Shown here: positions 15,506-24,277 of the stretch, one piece after another | How the letters are laid out: every line of letters starts with the position of its first letter | How positions within the stretch are numbered: position 1 is the first letter of the stretch | Source of the DNA: Hyphomicrobium_A sp965243865 | GTDB taxonomy: Bacteria > Pseudomonadota > Alphaproteobacteria > Rhizobiales > Hyphomicrobiaceae | Length of the DNA: 64,000 bases | Assembly: GCF_965243865.1 (NCBI RefSeq) | Contig: NZ_OZ251603.1 | Span: 2,852,001 to 2,916,000 of the forward strand | Direction: 5' to 3' | Position numbers and translations under genes: made by a program | Notes under the pieces: generated by a model | The model's database searches: none | What the model saw: only the letters and a program-made list of their open reading frames with translations | What the model was told of the DNA's origin: nothing

Positions 15506-17197
15506 ATGATATCTCGGCGCGAGTTCTTTATTGCAGCGACCGCATCGGCGGTTCTTGCGGCCGGCACTGGCGTTCCGCTCGGGCGTCTGTCGGCTGCCGG
15601 GCGTCTGTCGCAGGAGGACCTGCTTTCCTTCGACGCCGTTGGCAACGTGACGCTCATGCATGTTACCGACATTCACGCCCAGCTTGTCCCGATCTTCTTT
15701 CGCGAGCCGTCGGTTAATCTGGGGGTGGGCGACGCCAGAGGGCGCGTGCCCCACATCGTCGGCGCTGAGTTCCGCAGGGCGTTCAAGTTGAGCGACGGCT
15801 CGCCGATGTCCTATGCGCTCACCTATGACGATTTCGCCGAACTGGCCAGGTCGTATGGCGCAATGGGCGGCCTCGATCGTATTGCCACGGTCATCAAGGC
15901 GGTTCGCGCCGAACGCGGCGATAAAATGCTTCTGCTCGACGGTGGCGACACCTGGACCAACAGTTGGACCTCATACAAGACTGAGGGCCAGGACATGGTC
16001 GACGCCATGGCTTTGCTCAAGCCCGACGCGATGACCGGCCACTGGGAGTTCACGCTCGGCGAGCAGCGCGTGCGCGACCTCGTCGACAAGCTCGGCTTCG
16101 CGTTCCTCGCGCAGAACGTGCGCGACAACGAATTCGAAGAGAAGGTCTTCGAGACCTCGAAGATATTCGAGCGCGGTGGTGTGAAGATCGGCGTTATTGG
16201 GCAGGCATTTCCGTTCACGCCAATCGCTAATCCGCGCTGGATGATGCCGAATTGGTCGTTCGGCATCCGCGAGCGCGAGATGAGCGCCGAGGTGGAATCG
16301 CTTCGCGCGCAAGGCGCCGAGCTAGTCGTCGTTCTCTCCCACAACGGCTTCGACGTTGACCGCAAGATGGCTGAGCGCGTGCCGGGCATCGATGTCATTC
16401 TCTCTGGTCACACGCACGATGCGCTCCCCGAAGTGACGGTCGTCGGCAAAACGTTGATCGCCGCGACCGGCTCGCATGGCAAGTTCGTCTCCCGCCTCGA
16501 CCTCGATGTGCAGTCGGGACGCATAGCCGGGTTCCGCTATCGCCTCATTCCAATCTTCGCCGACGTGATAGCGCCCGACGCGGAGATGAGCGCCTGCATC
16601 GATAAAGCCCGCGCCCCCTTCAAGCAGGACCTGACGCGCGTTCTCGGCACAACGGACGGGTTGCTCTATCGGCGCGGAAACTTCGACGGCACGCTCGACC
16701 AGGTGATCTGCAACGCCGTACTCGAGCGTCGCGACGCGGAGATATCTCTGTCGCCCGGCGTTCGCTGGGGCGCCAGCTTGCTTCCCGGACAGCCGATCAC
16801 GTTTGAAGACGTCACCAACGCAACGGCGATGAGCTACCCGGCTTGCTACCGCAGCGAGATGACTGGCGAGCGTCTGAAGGAGGTGCTCGAGGACGTCGCC
16901 GACAACATCTTCAACCCCGATCCCTACTACCAGCAGGGCGGCGACATGGTTCGCTGCGGCGGGCTTGGCTACACGATCGACATCTCTCAGCCGATGGGCA
17001 AGCGCATCTCCAACATGACGCTATTGCGCAAAGGCGAGCCTATCGATGCCTCGCGTACCTACACGATCGCAGGCTGGGCAAGTGTCAATCAAGGCACGCA
17101 AGGACCGCCCATCTGGGACGTCGTTTCGGATTACATCGCCGAAAAGAAGACCATCAAGGTCTCAGGCACATCACCCGTCGAGATCAAAGGCGCGTGA
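15506..17197 (+). CDS. soxB: sulfate thiohydrolase SoxB
   Basis: A 563-residue di-manganese enzyme of the 5'-nucleotidase/metallophosphatase fold that releases sulfate from the SoxY-bound sulfonate. Metal-site motifs are visible: MHVTDIHAQL near residue 51, LDGGDTWTNSW near 145, TGHWEFTLGE near 170 and ILSGHTHDALPE near 300. The Tat signal ISRREFFIAATASA fixes the start at ATG 15506; a more upstream ATG at 15479 has no well-spaced ribosome site. The C-terminal domain includes the family's RSEMTGERLKEVLEDVADN stretch. Lies between soxZ and soxC, with 21 bases to soxC. Confidence 0.95.
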   Translation: MISRREFFIAATASAVLAAGTGVPLGRLSAAGRLSQEDLLSFDAVGNVTLMHVTDIHAQLVPIFFREPSVNLGVGDARGRVPHIVGAEFRRAFKLSDGSPMSYALTYDDFAELARSYGAMGGLDRIATVIKAVRAERGDKMLLLDGGDTWTNSWTSYKTEGQDMVDAMALLKPDAMTGHWEFTLGEQRVRDLVDKLGFAFLAQNVRDNEFEEKVFETSKIFERGGVKIGVIGQAFPFTPIANPRWMMPNWSFGIREREMSAEVESLRAQGAELVVVLSHNGFDVDRKMAERVPGIDVILSGHTHDALPEVTVVGKTLIAATGSHGKFVSRLDLDVQSGRIAGFRYRLIPIFADVIAPDAEMSACIDKARAPFKQDLTRVLGTTDGLLYRRGNFDGTLDQVICNAVLERRDAEISLSPGVRWGASLLPGQPITFEDVTNATAMSYPACYRSEMTGERLKEVLEDVADNIFNPDPYYQQGGDMVRCGGLGYTIDISQPMGKRISNMTLLRKGEPIDASRTYTIAGWASVNQGTQGPPIWDVVSDYIAEKKTIKVSGTSPVEIKGA

Positions 17198-17218
17198 CGC
17201 ATTGGCAGGGCAGGCAGT

Positions 17219-18520
17219 ATGAGCGAAGAGAAAACCAATAGCGGCAATGGCGCAGGCTCGAGGAGGCAATTCCTAAAAGCAGCGGGATTGACAGGCGCGG
17301 CCGCAGCGGCGGGCGGAAGCGCAGCCCTGGGGCAAACGCTGACTGGAGTGCAGCCGAAAGCAGAAGAGCTGCCGCCCAACGTTCCAGATTGGTCGCGCTA
17401 TCTCGGTGAGGGTGTCGCTGATCGTCCCTACGGAAAGCCATCCAAGTTTGAGGCGAACGTCATTCGTCGCGATGTCGAGTGGCTCACTGCCTCGCGTCAG
17501 AGCTCGGTGAACTTCACGCCCTGGCACCAGCTCGATGGGATCCTGACACCCAACGGGCTTTGTTTTGAGCGCCATCACGGTGGCGCACCCGACGTCGATC
17601 CCGATGCTCATCGTCTGATGATCCATGGTCTCGTCGATCGGCAGCTGATGTTCTCGATGAGCGACATCATGCGCATGCCGCGCGTCAACCGCGTGCACTT
17701 CCTCGAGTGCGCTGCAAACAGCGGCATGGAGTGGCGTGGCCCGCAGCTAAACGGCTGCCAGTTCACGCACGGGATGATCCACAACGTCATGTACACGGGC
17801 GTGCCGTTGAAGGTGCTGCTCAACGAGGCCGGGCTCAAACCGAACGCCAAGTGGCTTCTCGTCGAGGGCGGCGACGCCTCGGGCATGAACCGCTCGCTTC
17901 CTCTTGAGAAGGCACTGGACGACTGCCTCGTCGCTTTCAAGATGAATGGCGAAGCCCTCCGACCTGAGCAGGGTTATCCGCTCCGTCTCGTCGTGCCGGG
18001 ATGGGAGGGCAACATCTGGGTCAAATGGTTGCGCCGTATCGAAGTCGGCGACATGCCTTGGCTCGCCCGCGAGGAAACCTCGAAGTACACTGACTTGATG
18101 GCCGATGGCCGGGCGCGCCGCTACACGTTCTTCATGGACGCCAAGTCCGTCATCACTAATCCCTCGCCACAAGCCCCGCTCAAGCACCGCGGGCGCAACG
18201 TCCTCACCGGCATCGCCTGGTCCGGGCGCGGCGCCGTCACGCGAGTCGACGTGACGCTCGACGGCGGCAAGAGCTGGCAGGAAGCGCGCATCGACGGTCC
18301 AATCTTCGAACGTTCCGTCTCCCGCTTCTATGTCGACTTTGATTGGCAGGGCGAAGAGCTGCTCATCCAGTCACGCTGCCACGATAGCACCGGATACCTG
18401 CAGCCGACCAAGAGCGAACTGCGTAAGTTCCGCGGCGTCAACTCGATCTATCACAACAACGGCATTCAGACCTGGTTGGTACGGGCGAATGGCGAAACCG
18501 AGAACGTGGAGATTACCTGA
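17219..18520 (+). CDS. soxC: sulfane dehydrogenase molybdoprotein SoxC
   Basis: A 433-residue molybdopterin enzyme of the sulfite oxidase family that oxidises the sulfane sulfur on SoxY with six electrons. It has a Tat signal (SRRQFLKAAGL, residues 15-40), the molybdenum-binding cysteine in VHFLECAANSGMEW near residue 161, and a C-terminal dimerisation domain (RNVLTGIAWSGRGAVTRVDVTLDGG). Having SoxCD predicts that thiosulfate is oxidised fully to sulfate without sulfur globules. The stop and the soxD GTG are directly adjacent. Confidence 0.94.
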   Translation: MSEEKTNSGNGAGSRRQFLKAAGLTGAAAAAGGSAALGQTLTGVQPKAEELPPNVPDWSRYLGEGVADRPYGKPSKFEANVIRRDVEWLTASRQSSVNFTPWHQLDGILTPNGLCFERHHGGAPDVDPDAHRLMIHGLVDRQLMFSMSDIMRMPRVNRVHFLECAANSGMEWRGPQLNGCQFTHGMIHNVMYTGVPLKVLLNEAGLKPNAKWLLVEGGDASGMNRSLPLEKALDDCLVAFKMNGEALRPEQGYPLRLVVPGWEGNIWVKWLRRIEVGDMPWLAREETSKYTDLMADGRARRYTFFMDAKSVITNPSPQAPLKHRGRNVLTGIAWSGRGAVTRVDVTLDGGKSWQEARIDGPIFERSVSRFYVDFDWQGEELLIQSRCHDSTGYLQPTKSELRKFRGVNSIYHNNGIQTWLVRANGETENVEIT

Positions 18521-19216
18521 GTGCGCATTCTCCTCATTGCTTCTGCAGGAATGTTGCTTGCGGCGACCGCCATGTTCGCAACAGAAGGTGCGACGGTAGC
18601 GAAAGAGGCAGCCAAGGCGGAGGCCCAGGCGCAGCTCGGGTTGGGAACGCCTGCAACGCCTGAACAGATCGCTGGCTGGGACATCGATGTTCGACCGGAC
18701 GGCCAGGGTTTGCCCCCAGGCAAGGGGACGGCAGCTCGTGGCGAAGCCATTTTCCTGGAGCAGTGCGCAGCCTGCCACGGCGACTTCGCCGAAGGTCGCG
18801 ATCGCTGGCCTGTGCTTGCGGGCGGCAAGGGAACGCTCAAGGCGGACCGGCCGGAGAAAACCATCGGCTCCTATTGGGAGTCGGCCTCGACCATCATCGA
18901 TTACGTACACCGCGCGATGCCGTTCGGAAACGCCCAGTCATTGAGCGGTGACGACCTCTACTCGGTCGTCGCATTCCTACTGAACATGAACGACGTCATC
19001 GATGATCCGGAGTTTGAACTCAGCCGCGAGAACTTCACTTCGATAAAGATGCCGAACGCAAACGGCTTCTATGATGATGACCGCGAGACGACCGAAAAGG
19101 AGTTCTGGAACGCCAAGGCTTGCATGAAGAATTGCAAGCCTAGCGCGGAGGTCACCAAGCGCGCCGTCATTCTCGACGTAACGCCCGACTCCAAGTCTGC
19201 GCCGAGCGTGGATTGA
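18521..19216 (+). CDS. soxD: cytochrome SoxD, short single-haem form
   Basis: The cytochrome partner that takes electrons from SoxC. It is 231 residues with a Sec signal and one haem site, CAACH in LEQCAACHGDFAEGRDRWP near residue 81, followed by the family segment GSYWESASTIIDYVHRAMPFGNAQSLSGDDLYSVVAFLLNMNDVI. The C-terminal CMKNCKPSAEV carries two cysteines. The Paracoccus SoxD has a second haem domain; that domain is absent here. Start is GTG, immediately after the soxC stop, so the two are coupled. A further single-haem cytochrome follows 10 bases on. Confidence 0.9.
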   Translation: MRILLIASAGMLLAATAMFATEGATVAKEAAKAEAQAQLGLGTPATPEQIAGWDIDVRPDGQGLPPGKGTAARGEAIFLEQCAACHGDFAEGRDRWPVLAGGKGTLKADRPEKTIGSYWESASTIIDYVHRAMPFGNAQSLSGDDLYSVVAFLLNMNDVIDDPEFELSRENFTSIKMPNANGFYDDDRETTEKEFWNAKACMKNCKPSAEVTKRAVILDVTPDSKSAPSVD

Positions 19217-19226
19217 GAGGCATCAG

Positions 19227-19589
19227 ATGAACCGCCTCCGCATGCGCTTCCGGATTATCGCGCAGTTGCTCGCTGTAAGCGCGTGCGCGGCGACGTTCGC
19301 CCACGCAAACGAGGATGTTGAGTACGGCGCATACCTATCCAGCGAGTGCGTCACCTGCCACCACGCGCAGGCGAACGGAAAAATCCCTTCTCTAGACGGA
19401 CGTCCTCCGCAGGAAATTGTCACGCACCTCAGCGCCTTCAAGACGGGCGCACGGCAAAGCTCAGTGATGCAGCAGATCGCAAGTCGGCTGTCCGATGCCG
19501 AGATGATGGCTCTCGCCGCTTACTTCGCGTCTCTCGCAACATCAATTGAATGCAAAGAAACAACTCAGCCAAGGCCGACGCCATGCTGA
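19227..19589 (+). CDS. single-haem cytochrome c, SoxE/FccA-like
   Basis: A 120-residue exported c-type cytochrome with one haem motif CVTCH in LSSECVTCHHAQANGKIPSL and a c553-like C-terminal region (IASRLSDAEMMALAAYFASL) ; Met ligand probably in SSVMQQIA. It is next to a flavocytochrome-c-type flavoprotein, so it most likely is the electron acceptor subunit of that enzyme (FccA or SoxE role). Start ATG 19227 follows GAGAGGCATCAG. The tail ECKETTQPRPTPC holds two more cysteines that are not haem sites. Confidence 0.82.
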   Translation: MNRLRMRFRIIAQLLAVSACAATFAHANEDVEYGAYLSSECVTCHHAQANGKIPSLDGRPPQEIVTHLSAFKTGARQSSVMQQIASRLSDAEMMALAAYFASLATSIECKETTQPRPTPC

Positions 19590-19615
19590 AGAACTGATTT
19601 TGGGAGGATAGAAAA

Positions 19616-20899
19616 ATGACAATCACGCGCCGTAGATTTGCAATTGGTATTGGGCAGGCCGTTGCGGCATCGACCGCCTTCGGATTGGCGGCTCCAGTGC
19701 TTGCAGGCGCTAAGCCCAAGGTTGTGGTTGTCGGCGGCGGCGCCGGCGGTGCCACTGCAGCAAAGTACATCGCCAAGGACTCGGGCGGCGCTATCGACGT
19801 GACGCTTGTCGAGCCGTCGAAGATGTTCGTCACATGCTTCCACTCCAATCTCGTCATCGGCGGCGTGAAGACGTTGGAGCAGATTTCACACAGCTACGAT
19901 AAGCTTTCGAGCAACTACGGCATCAAAGTTGTGAACCAGCGGGCGACCGCAATCGACAAGGACGCTCGCAAGGTCACGCTCGATGACGGCAGTACGCTGG
20001 AATACGACGCGCTCGTCCTCTCGCCCGGTATCGACCTCAAATACGACAGCGTTCCCGGCTGGGGTCGCGAGTTTGAGGACGTGATGCCCCATGCTTGGAA
20101 GGCCGGCCCGCAGACGATGCTGCTGAAGCAGAAACTCGATGCGGTGCCTGATGGCGGCTTGATCGTCATGCTTGCGCCCCCCAATCCGTACCGGTGCCCG
20201 CCCGGGCCCTATGAGCGCGTCTCGATGATGGCGCACACGCTGAAGCGCGCGGGAAAGACCAAGAGCAAGATTATCATCCTCGATCCGAAGGATAAGTTCT
20301 CCAAACAGGCCCTGTTCCAGGAGGCCTGGGAGAAGATCTATCCCGGCATGGTCGAATGGTTCAGCCCGGCGATCTATGAAACGGTGAAGTCCGTCGATCC
20401 GAAGACCGGCACAGTGGAGACCGGATTTGAGACCTACAAGGACGCAGCCCTTGTGAACGTGATCCCCGCGCAGATGGCGGGTGCCGTGGCGCGTGATGCC
20501 GGCCTAGTTGATGCAAGTGGGTTCTGCCCTATCGATCCAGCGTCGATGTTGTCGACTCTCGATCCAAACATCTACGTCATTGGCGATGCTTGCGTTGCCG
20601 GCGACATGCCGAAGTCGGCGTTCGCGGCCAATAGCCAGGCGAAGGTTGCCGCGAATGCTGTTCGCGCGCGCCTCTCGGGCAGCAAGGCGTTTCCGCCGCG
20701 CTACCAGAATATCTGCTGGAGCATGATCGACGACGACTATGCGGTCAAAGTCGGCGGACGTTACGAGCCGAAGGACGGCAAGATCACTGCGGTGGAGAAT
20801 TTCGTCTCCAAGACGGGAGAGGATGCCGCGACCCACAAGCTTACCCAGGAGGAGAACATCGGCTGGTACGAAGGTATCTCCGCCGACATTTTCTCTTGA
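19616..20899 (+). CDS. soxF: flavocytochrome c sulfide dehydrogenase flavoprotein (SoxF/FccB)
   Basis: A 427-residue FAD enzyme of the FccB/SoxF type, oxidising sulfide in the periplasm and passing electrons to a cytochrome c. It begins with a Tat signal (ITRRRFAIGIGQAVA), then the FAD-binding VVVVGGGAGGATAAKYIAKDSGG. Two redox cysteines that form the catalytic pair are present: VTCFHSNLVIGG near residue 65 and YRCPPGPYERVSMM near 193. The C-terminal FAD segment is DPNIYVIGDACVAGDMPKSAFAANSQ. GGGAGGATAG precedes the ATG. Sulfide made by MtoX would be a natural substrate. Confidence 0.92.
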   Translation: MTITRRRFAIGIGQAVAASTAFGLAAPVLAGAKPKVVVVGGGAGGATAAKYIAKDSGGAIDVTLVEPSKMFVTCFHSNLVIGGVKTLEQISHSYDKLSSNYGIKVVNQRATAIDKDARKVTLDDGSTLEYDALVLSPGIDLKYDSVPGWGREFEDVMPHAWKAGPQTMLLKQKLDAVPDGGLIVMLAPPNPYRCPPGPYERVSMMAHTLKRAGKTKSKIIILDPKDKFSKQALFQEAWEKIYPGMVEWFSPAIYETVKSVDPKTGTVETGFETYKDAALVNVIPAQMAGAVARDAGLVDASGFCPIDPASMLSTLDPNIYVIGDACVAGDMPKSAFAANSQAKVAANAVRARLSGSKAFPPRYQNICWSMIDDDYAVKVGGRYEPKDGKITAVENFVSKTGEDAATHKLTQEENIGWYEGISADIFS

Positions 20900-20902
20900 T
20901 CG

Positions 20903-20920
20903 CGTCGCCCTAGGGCGACG
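20903..20920 (+). terminator. palindromic hairpin at end of sox operon
   Basis: CGTCGCC and GGCGACG pair around CTAG, four bases after the soxF stop. It is followed by GGGAAAAAC rather than T residues, so it is a hairpin that may end or protect the soxY-F transcript rather than a classical terminator. The remaining 200 bases up to the response regulator show no gene. Confidence 0.45.
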
Positions 20921-21120
20921 GGAAAAACACGGGGAGGCAGCGCCGAACGGAAATCATGGGTCCGTTCGGAGTTCCCCCCTATTCCGGAATGATCATTGGC
21001 AGCGACGATCGCGCCGGTCCCGATGGTGGCATCGCCGCGTTCAAAAACCGCGCCGCATTCCGCGGGGAGCCGCCGTGCGCACAAGCGCCTGTTGACCGGC
21101 TATTGCAGGCAGAGAGTGCG

Positions 21121-21744
21121 CTAGCTCTGTGCGTGCAGCATCTCGATCAGTTCACCGAGCGAACGTGCCCCGGTCTTGGCCATGATCGTGGCGCGGTGCC
21201 CTTCGACCGTGCGCACCGAGATATTGAGCGCCGCGGCAATCAGCTTGTTCGGCTTGCCGGTCCGCAGAAGATTGAGCACTTCCATCTCACGCTTCGTTAG
21301 CGCAGCGAGACTCTTGTTGCATTCCTGTCTGCGCGCTTCCTGATCCCAGATGGCCCCGTAGGTGGTCAATGCCGACTGCACGGTATCGAGCAGCAGTTGA
21401 TCGTTGAACGGCTTCTGCAGGAACTCGATCGCGCCAGCCTTCATCGCTCGGACTGCGATCGGCACGTCGCCGTGCCCCGTAATGATGATGATCGGAATGA
21501 GTGATCGAGACGCCTTCAGGCGCTCCTGCAACTCGAGGCCGCTCATGCCCGGCATGCGAATATCGAGAATGATGCATCCGCGCGTCCCCGGCGTGAAGTT
21601 GGCGAGAAACTCGTCTGCCGAACCGAACACCTGCGCCTTCAGCTTGACCTGCTCCATCAGCCATCGGATCGCATCTCGCACGGCAGGATCGTCGTCGACG
21701 ATGAACACGGTTGGGGCGTTCTTCTTCATAGGCGCCGTTTGCAT
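21121..21744 (-). CDS. FixJ/StyR-type response regulator
   Basis: A 207-residue two-component regulator. The receiver domain (10-130) has the acidic pocket FIVDDDP and the phosphorylation site Asp61 in CIILDIRMPGMSG, with TGHGDVPIAVRAMKAGA and the conserved Lys in FLQKPF. A LuxR-type helix-turn-helix follows (145-205: LTKREMEVLNLLRTGKPNKLIAAALNISVRTVEGHRA). Members of this branch include FixJ, StyR and TodT. Its start is two bases after the kinase stop, so they form a pair. It probably controls the oxygenase genes nearby, but no target site is known. Confidence 0.9.
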   Translation of the reverse strand: MQTAPMKKNAPTVFIVDDDPAVRDAIRWLMEQVKLKAQVFGSADEFLANFTPGTRGCIILDIRMPGMSGLELQERLKASRSLIPIIIITGHGDVPIAVRAMKAGAIEFLQKPFNDQLLLDTVQSALTTYGAIWDQEARRQECNKSLAALTKREMEVLNLLRTGKPNKLIAAALNISVRTVEGHRATIMAKTGARSLGELIEMLHAQS

Positions 21745-21745
21745 G

Positions 21746-24241
21746 TCAGCTTTGCTTCCAGTTTGGTAGGATCAGTCCGAACGTAGTGCCGCGAGGTGAC
21801 GTCGACTCCAGCCACAGCTTGCCGCCGTGCGCCTCGATGATGCCCTGGCTGATGCTCAGGCCGACGCCCAAGCCGGCATGCTTGGTGGTGAAGAACGGCT
21901 CAAACACCCTGTCGACATCCTCTTTCGCGCAACCGCGGCCGCTGTCTGCTACCAGGATCTTCGTATGCTTATCGCCATCTGCGGACGCTGTGATCCGCAC
22001 CGTCCGCGTCGCCTCGTCGATCTGCGCGAGCGCATCGACACTGTTCCGCACCAGGTTGATTAGAACCTGCTGGATCTGCACTGCGTCTGCGTAGACGAGC
22101 GGAGCATTCTTCGGAATGCGCAGCTTCAGCTTGACGTTGTTGTGGTGGATTTCCGTCTGCATGAAGCCGATGGCCGATTCTACCATGCTACGAACGCAGG
22201 CGCGCTGCCTGCGTATCTCCTGCTTGCGCGAGAAATTGCGAATACGTACGAAAATTTCATCGGCGCGCTCCGCTTGGCTGACGATTTGCGTGAGGCCGTG
22301 CTTCAAGTCGCTTGCCTTGGCATTTTCCGGCTCGAGCTTGCGCAAGCACGTCTGCGCATACGTCATGATCGCGCACAGCGGTTGATTCAGTTCGTGCGCT
22401 AGGCCCGACACCATGCCGCCGAGCGTGCTGAGCCGCGCTACGTGCGTCAGCTCGGCCTGACGTTTGCGATCGACCTCCTTCGCTTCGATCAACGCAGTCA
22501 CGTCGCGCCCGGTGACGATGAAGTGCGTGAGATTGTTCTCCTTGTCCTTCAGCGGGCTTATGGTCATCTGCAGGTGGTAGGAGCGATCATCCTTGGTTCG
22601 GTCACTCAGGAGAAACTCCAGCTTCCTGTCATGCCCGATGGCTTTCCACAGATCGGTACGCAGCCGCCCCTCGCTGTCGAGAAACTTCGCCGGGCGTCCG
22701 ACAATGTCGTCGCGCTCGTACCCTGTCAGCGCTTCGAACGCGGGGTTGATGTATTCGACGCGCCCCGAATAGTCAGTGATGATTACCGAGTCGGCCGTTT
22801 GCTCTATGGCGCTCGACAGCTTGCTCATGTGTGCTTCGGCGCGCTCACGCGCCAGCTCGCTCGCGATCCACTGCGACATGAGCTTCAAAGTCTCGCGCTC
22901 GGCGGCCGAGAACGGCCGGTTGCGAGGCTTGGCGCCGATGAAGCACAGCGTGCCGAACGGCTTGCCATCGATGACGATGCGCATGCCGATGTAGGCTTCC
23001 ATCGGACAGGCCTTGTACGTGGAGTGATTACGCCATTCGGTGTGCGACGCGCACTCGAACGCAACTGGCTCGCTCGAGTCCATTGTCGTGGCACAATAGG
23101 TCTTCTCCAGCCGCAGCTTTTGTCCAGCGGCAAAGCGGGGAATGTCTGCGATCGACTCCAGCACGGTGAACCAGCCTGCATCGATCCGCGAGAGAATGCC
23201 GATCGGCACGCCGAACTGCTCGCAGCCGAGCCGTAGCACCCGTCTGATCTTCTCCGAACGGCTGAGGTTGCTATCGATGCCAATGGCGTGGAACGCCCGC
23301 AACGCATTCGCAATCAGGCGCAGTTCGACGACCGCCTCTGTGCGCTGCCGCTCCGCTTGAATTCGAAGCGTCACCTCTTGCAGCACCAGCATCGCGCTTC
23401 GCCGTCCGTCGGGCAGCGAGAATGCAGCCGCCGTCATCTCGATGAACGACGAGCCGTTGGCCGATGGCAGCTCGAATATCTCGGGTGGCAATCTACTGTT
23501 AGAGCTGATTGCGGCGTCGAGCAGCAGATTGATGCGCTCGCGTTCCTGCTTCGGGAATAGTGCACTCAGCGGCTGGCCAATCGCGTCGGCCTCGGTCGTT
23601 GCCAGCAGTTGGCGCGACTGCCGGTTGAGCGTGCGCACCTTGCCGTCCGGATCGGTGGCAATGACGCCGATCGGCTCGTTGTCGAACAACCCTTCGACGT
23701 ATTGGGCCGCGCTCGGCTGCAGCAGCGGAAGCACTTCCAGTTGCACGTGAGCATTGGCGATCGCCGCTTCCTGATAGCGCAGACGCTGTTGGCGACGTTC
23801 GGCGGCATCCGTAAGAACCGCGGCCAGCCCATCTGCATCGGACGTTGGCCAAACCAGCACCTCATGGCCCAGAAACGGACAGTACATGAGGTCCTGGCGC
23901 AGCTTTGAGCTGACGGACTCTTCGCTGAGGATGAAGATCGGTAAGCGCTTGTCGAGTGAATGAATGCGCTGCGCGACGATGACCGGATCTTCGACTTGTG
24001 CGCCAAGTAGAACGGCGTCAATCAGCTCGACGCCCAGTTCCAGCGTACTTTGTAATAACGCGGTGTTGGGAACCGCTTCTATGTGATGCCGGCAGGACAG
24101 ATTGTTCACGACATGGAGCTGAAACTTCCGCTCCACATTCACGAACGCAAGATTGCACACTTCGCTTCGGTCAGGCGCCATCGGGTATGGTTGAGCCGAC
24201 CGCGGGCGGCCTTTGTCCGATTTTTCCAGCGAGCCGACCAT
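21746..24241 (-). CDS. PAS-GAF-PAS sensor histidine kinase
   Basis: An 831-residue soluble sensor kinase. Order by residue: receiver-like N-terminus without a clear phospho-Asp (30-150), PAS (184-300), GAF (325-468, with AYIGMRIVIDGKPFGTLCFIG), PAS with PAC (475-585), HisKA with the phosphorylated His616 in LAHELNQPLCAIM, and HATPase with N (LINLVRNSVDAL), G1 (VADSGRGC) and G2 (GLGVGLSISQGII) boxes. No membrane segment. It resembles the StyS/TodS/FixL class of intracellular sensors for aromatic or gaseous ligands. The FixJ-like regulator follows directly. The GAF domain holds several cysteines (YCATTMD, ECASH, KACPM) that could sense redox state; this is inference. Confidence 0.9.
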   Translation of the reverse strand: MVGSLEKSDKGRPRSAQPYPMAPDRSEVCNLAFVNVERKFQLHVVNNLSCRHHIEAVPNTALLQSTLELGVELIDAVLLGAQVEDPVIVAQRIHSLDKRLPIFILSEESVSSKLRQDLMYCPFLGHEVLVWPTSDADGLAAVLTDAAERRQQRLRYQEAAIANAHVQLEVLPLLQPSAAQYVEGLFDNEPIGVIATDPDGKVRTLNRQSRQLLATTEADAIGQPLSALFPKQERERINLLLDAAISSNSRLPPEIFELPSANGSSFIEMTAAAFSLPDGRRSAMLVLQEVTLRIQAERQRTEAVVELRLIANALRAFHAIGIDSNLSRSEKIRRVLRLGCEQFGVPIGILSRIDAGWFTVLESIADIPRFAAGQKLRLEKTYCATTMDSSEPVAFECASHTEWRNHSTYKACPMEAYIGMRIVIDGKPFGTLCFIGAKPRNRPFSAAERETLKLMSQWIASELARERAEAHMSKLSSAIEQTADSVIITDYSGRVEYINPAFEALTGYERDDIVGRPAKFLDSEGRLRTDLWKAIGHDRKLEFLLSDRTKDDRSYHLQMTISPLKDKENNLTHFIVTGRDVTALIEAKEVDRKRQAELTHVARLSTLGGMVSGLAHELNQPLCAIMTYAQTCLRKLEPENAKASDLKHGLTQIVSQAERADEIFVRIRNFSRKQEIRRQRACVRSMVESAIGFMQTEIHHNNVKLKLRIPKNAPLVYADAVQIQQVLINLVRNSVDALAQIDEATRTVRITASADGDKHTKILVADSGRGCAKEDVDRVFEPFFTTKHAGLGVGLSISQGIIEAHGGKLWLESTSPRGTTFGLILPNWKQS

Positions 24242-24277
24242 CAGATGGCTTCCCGTGTTCTATTGTCAGCTAGCCAA

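Noticed and set aside
20956..21300. Plus-strand frame between soxF and the response regulator
   Set aside because: Half of it is antisense to the response regulator and the rest shows no coding signal or ribosome site.
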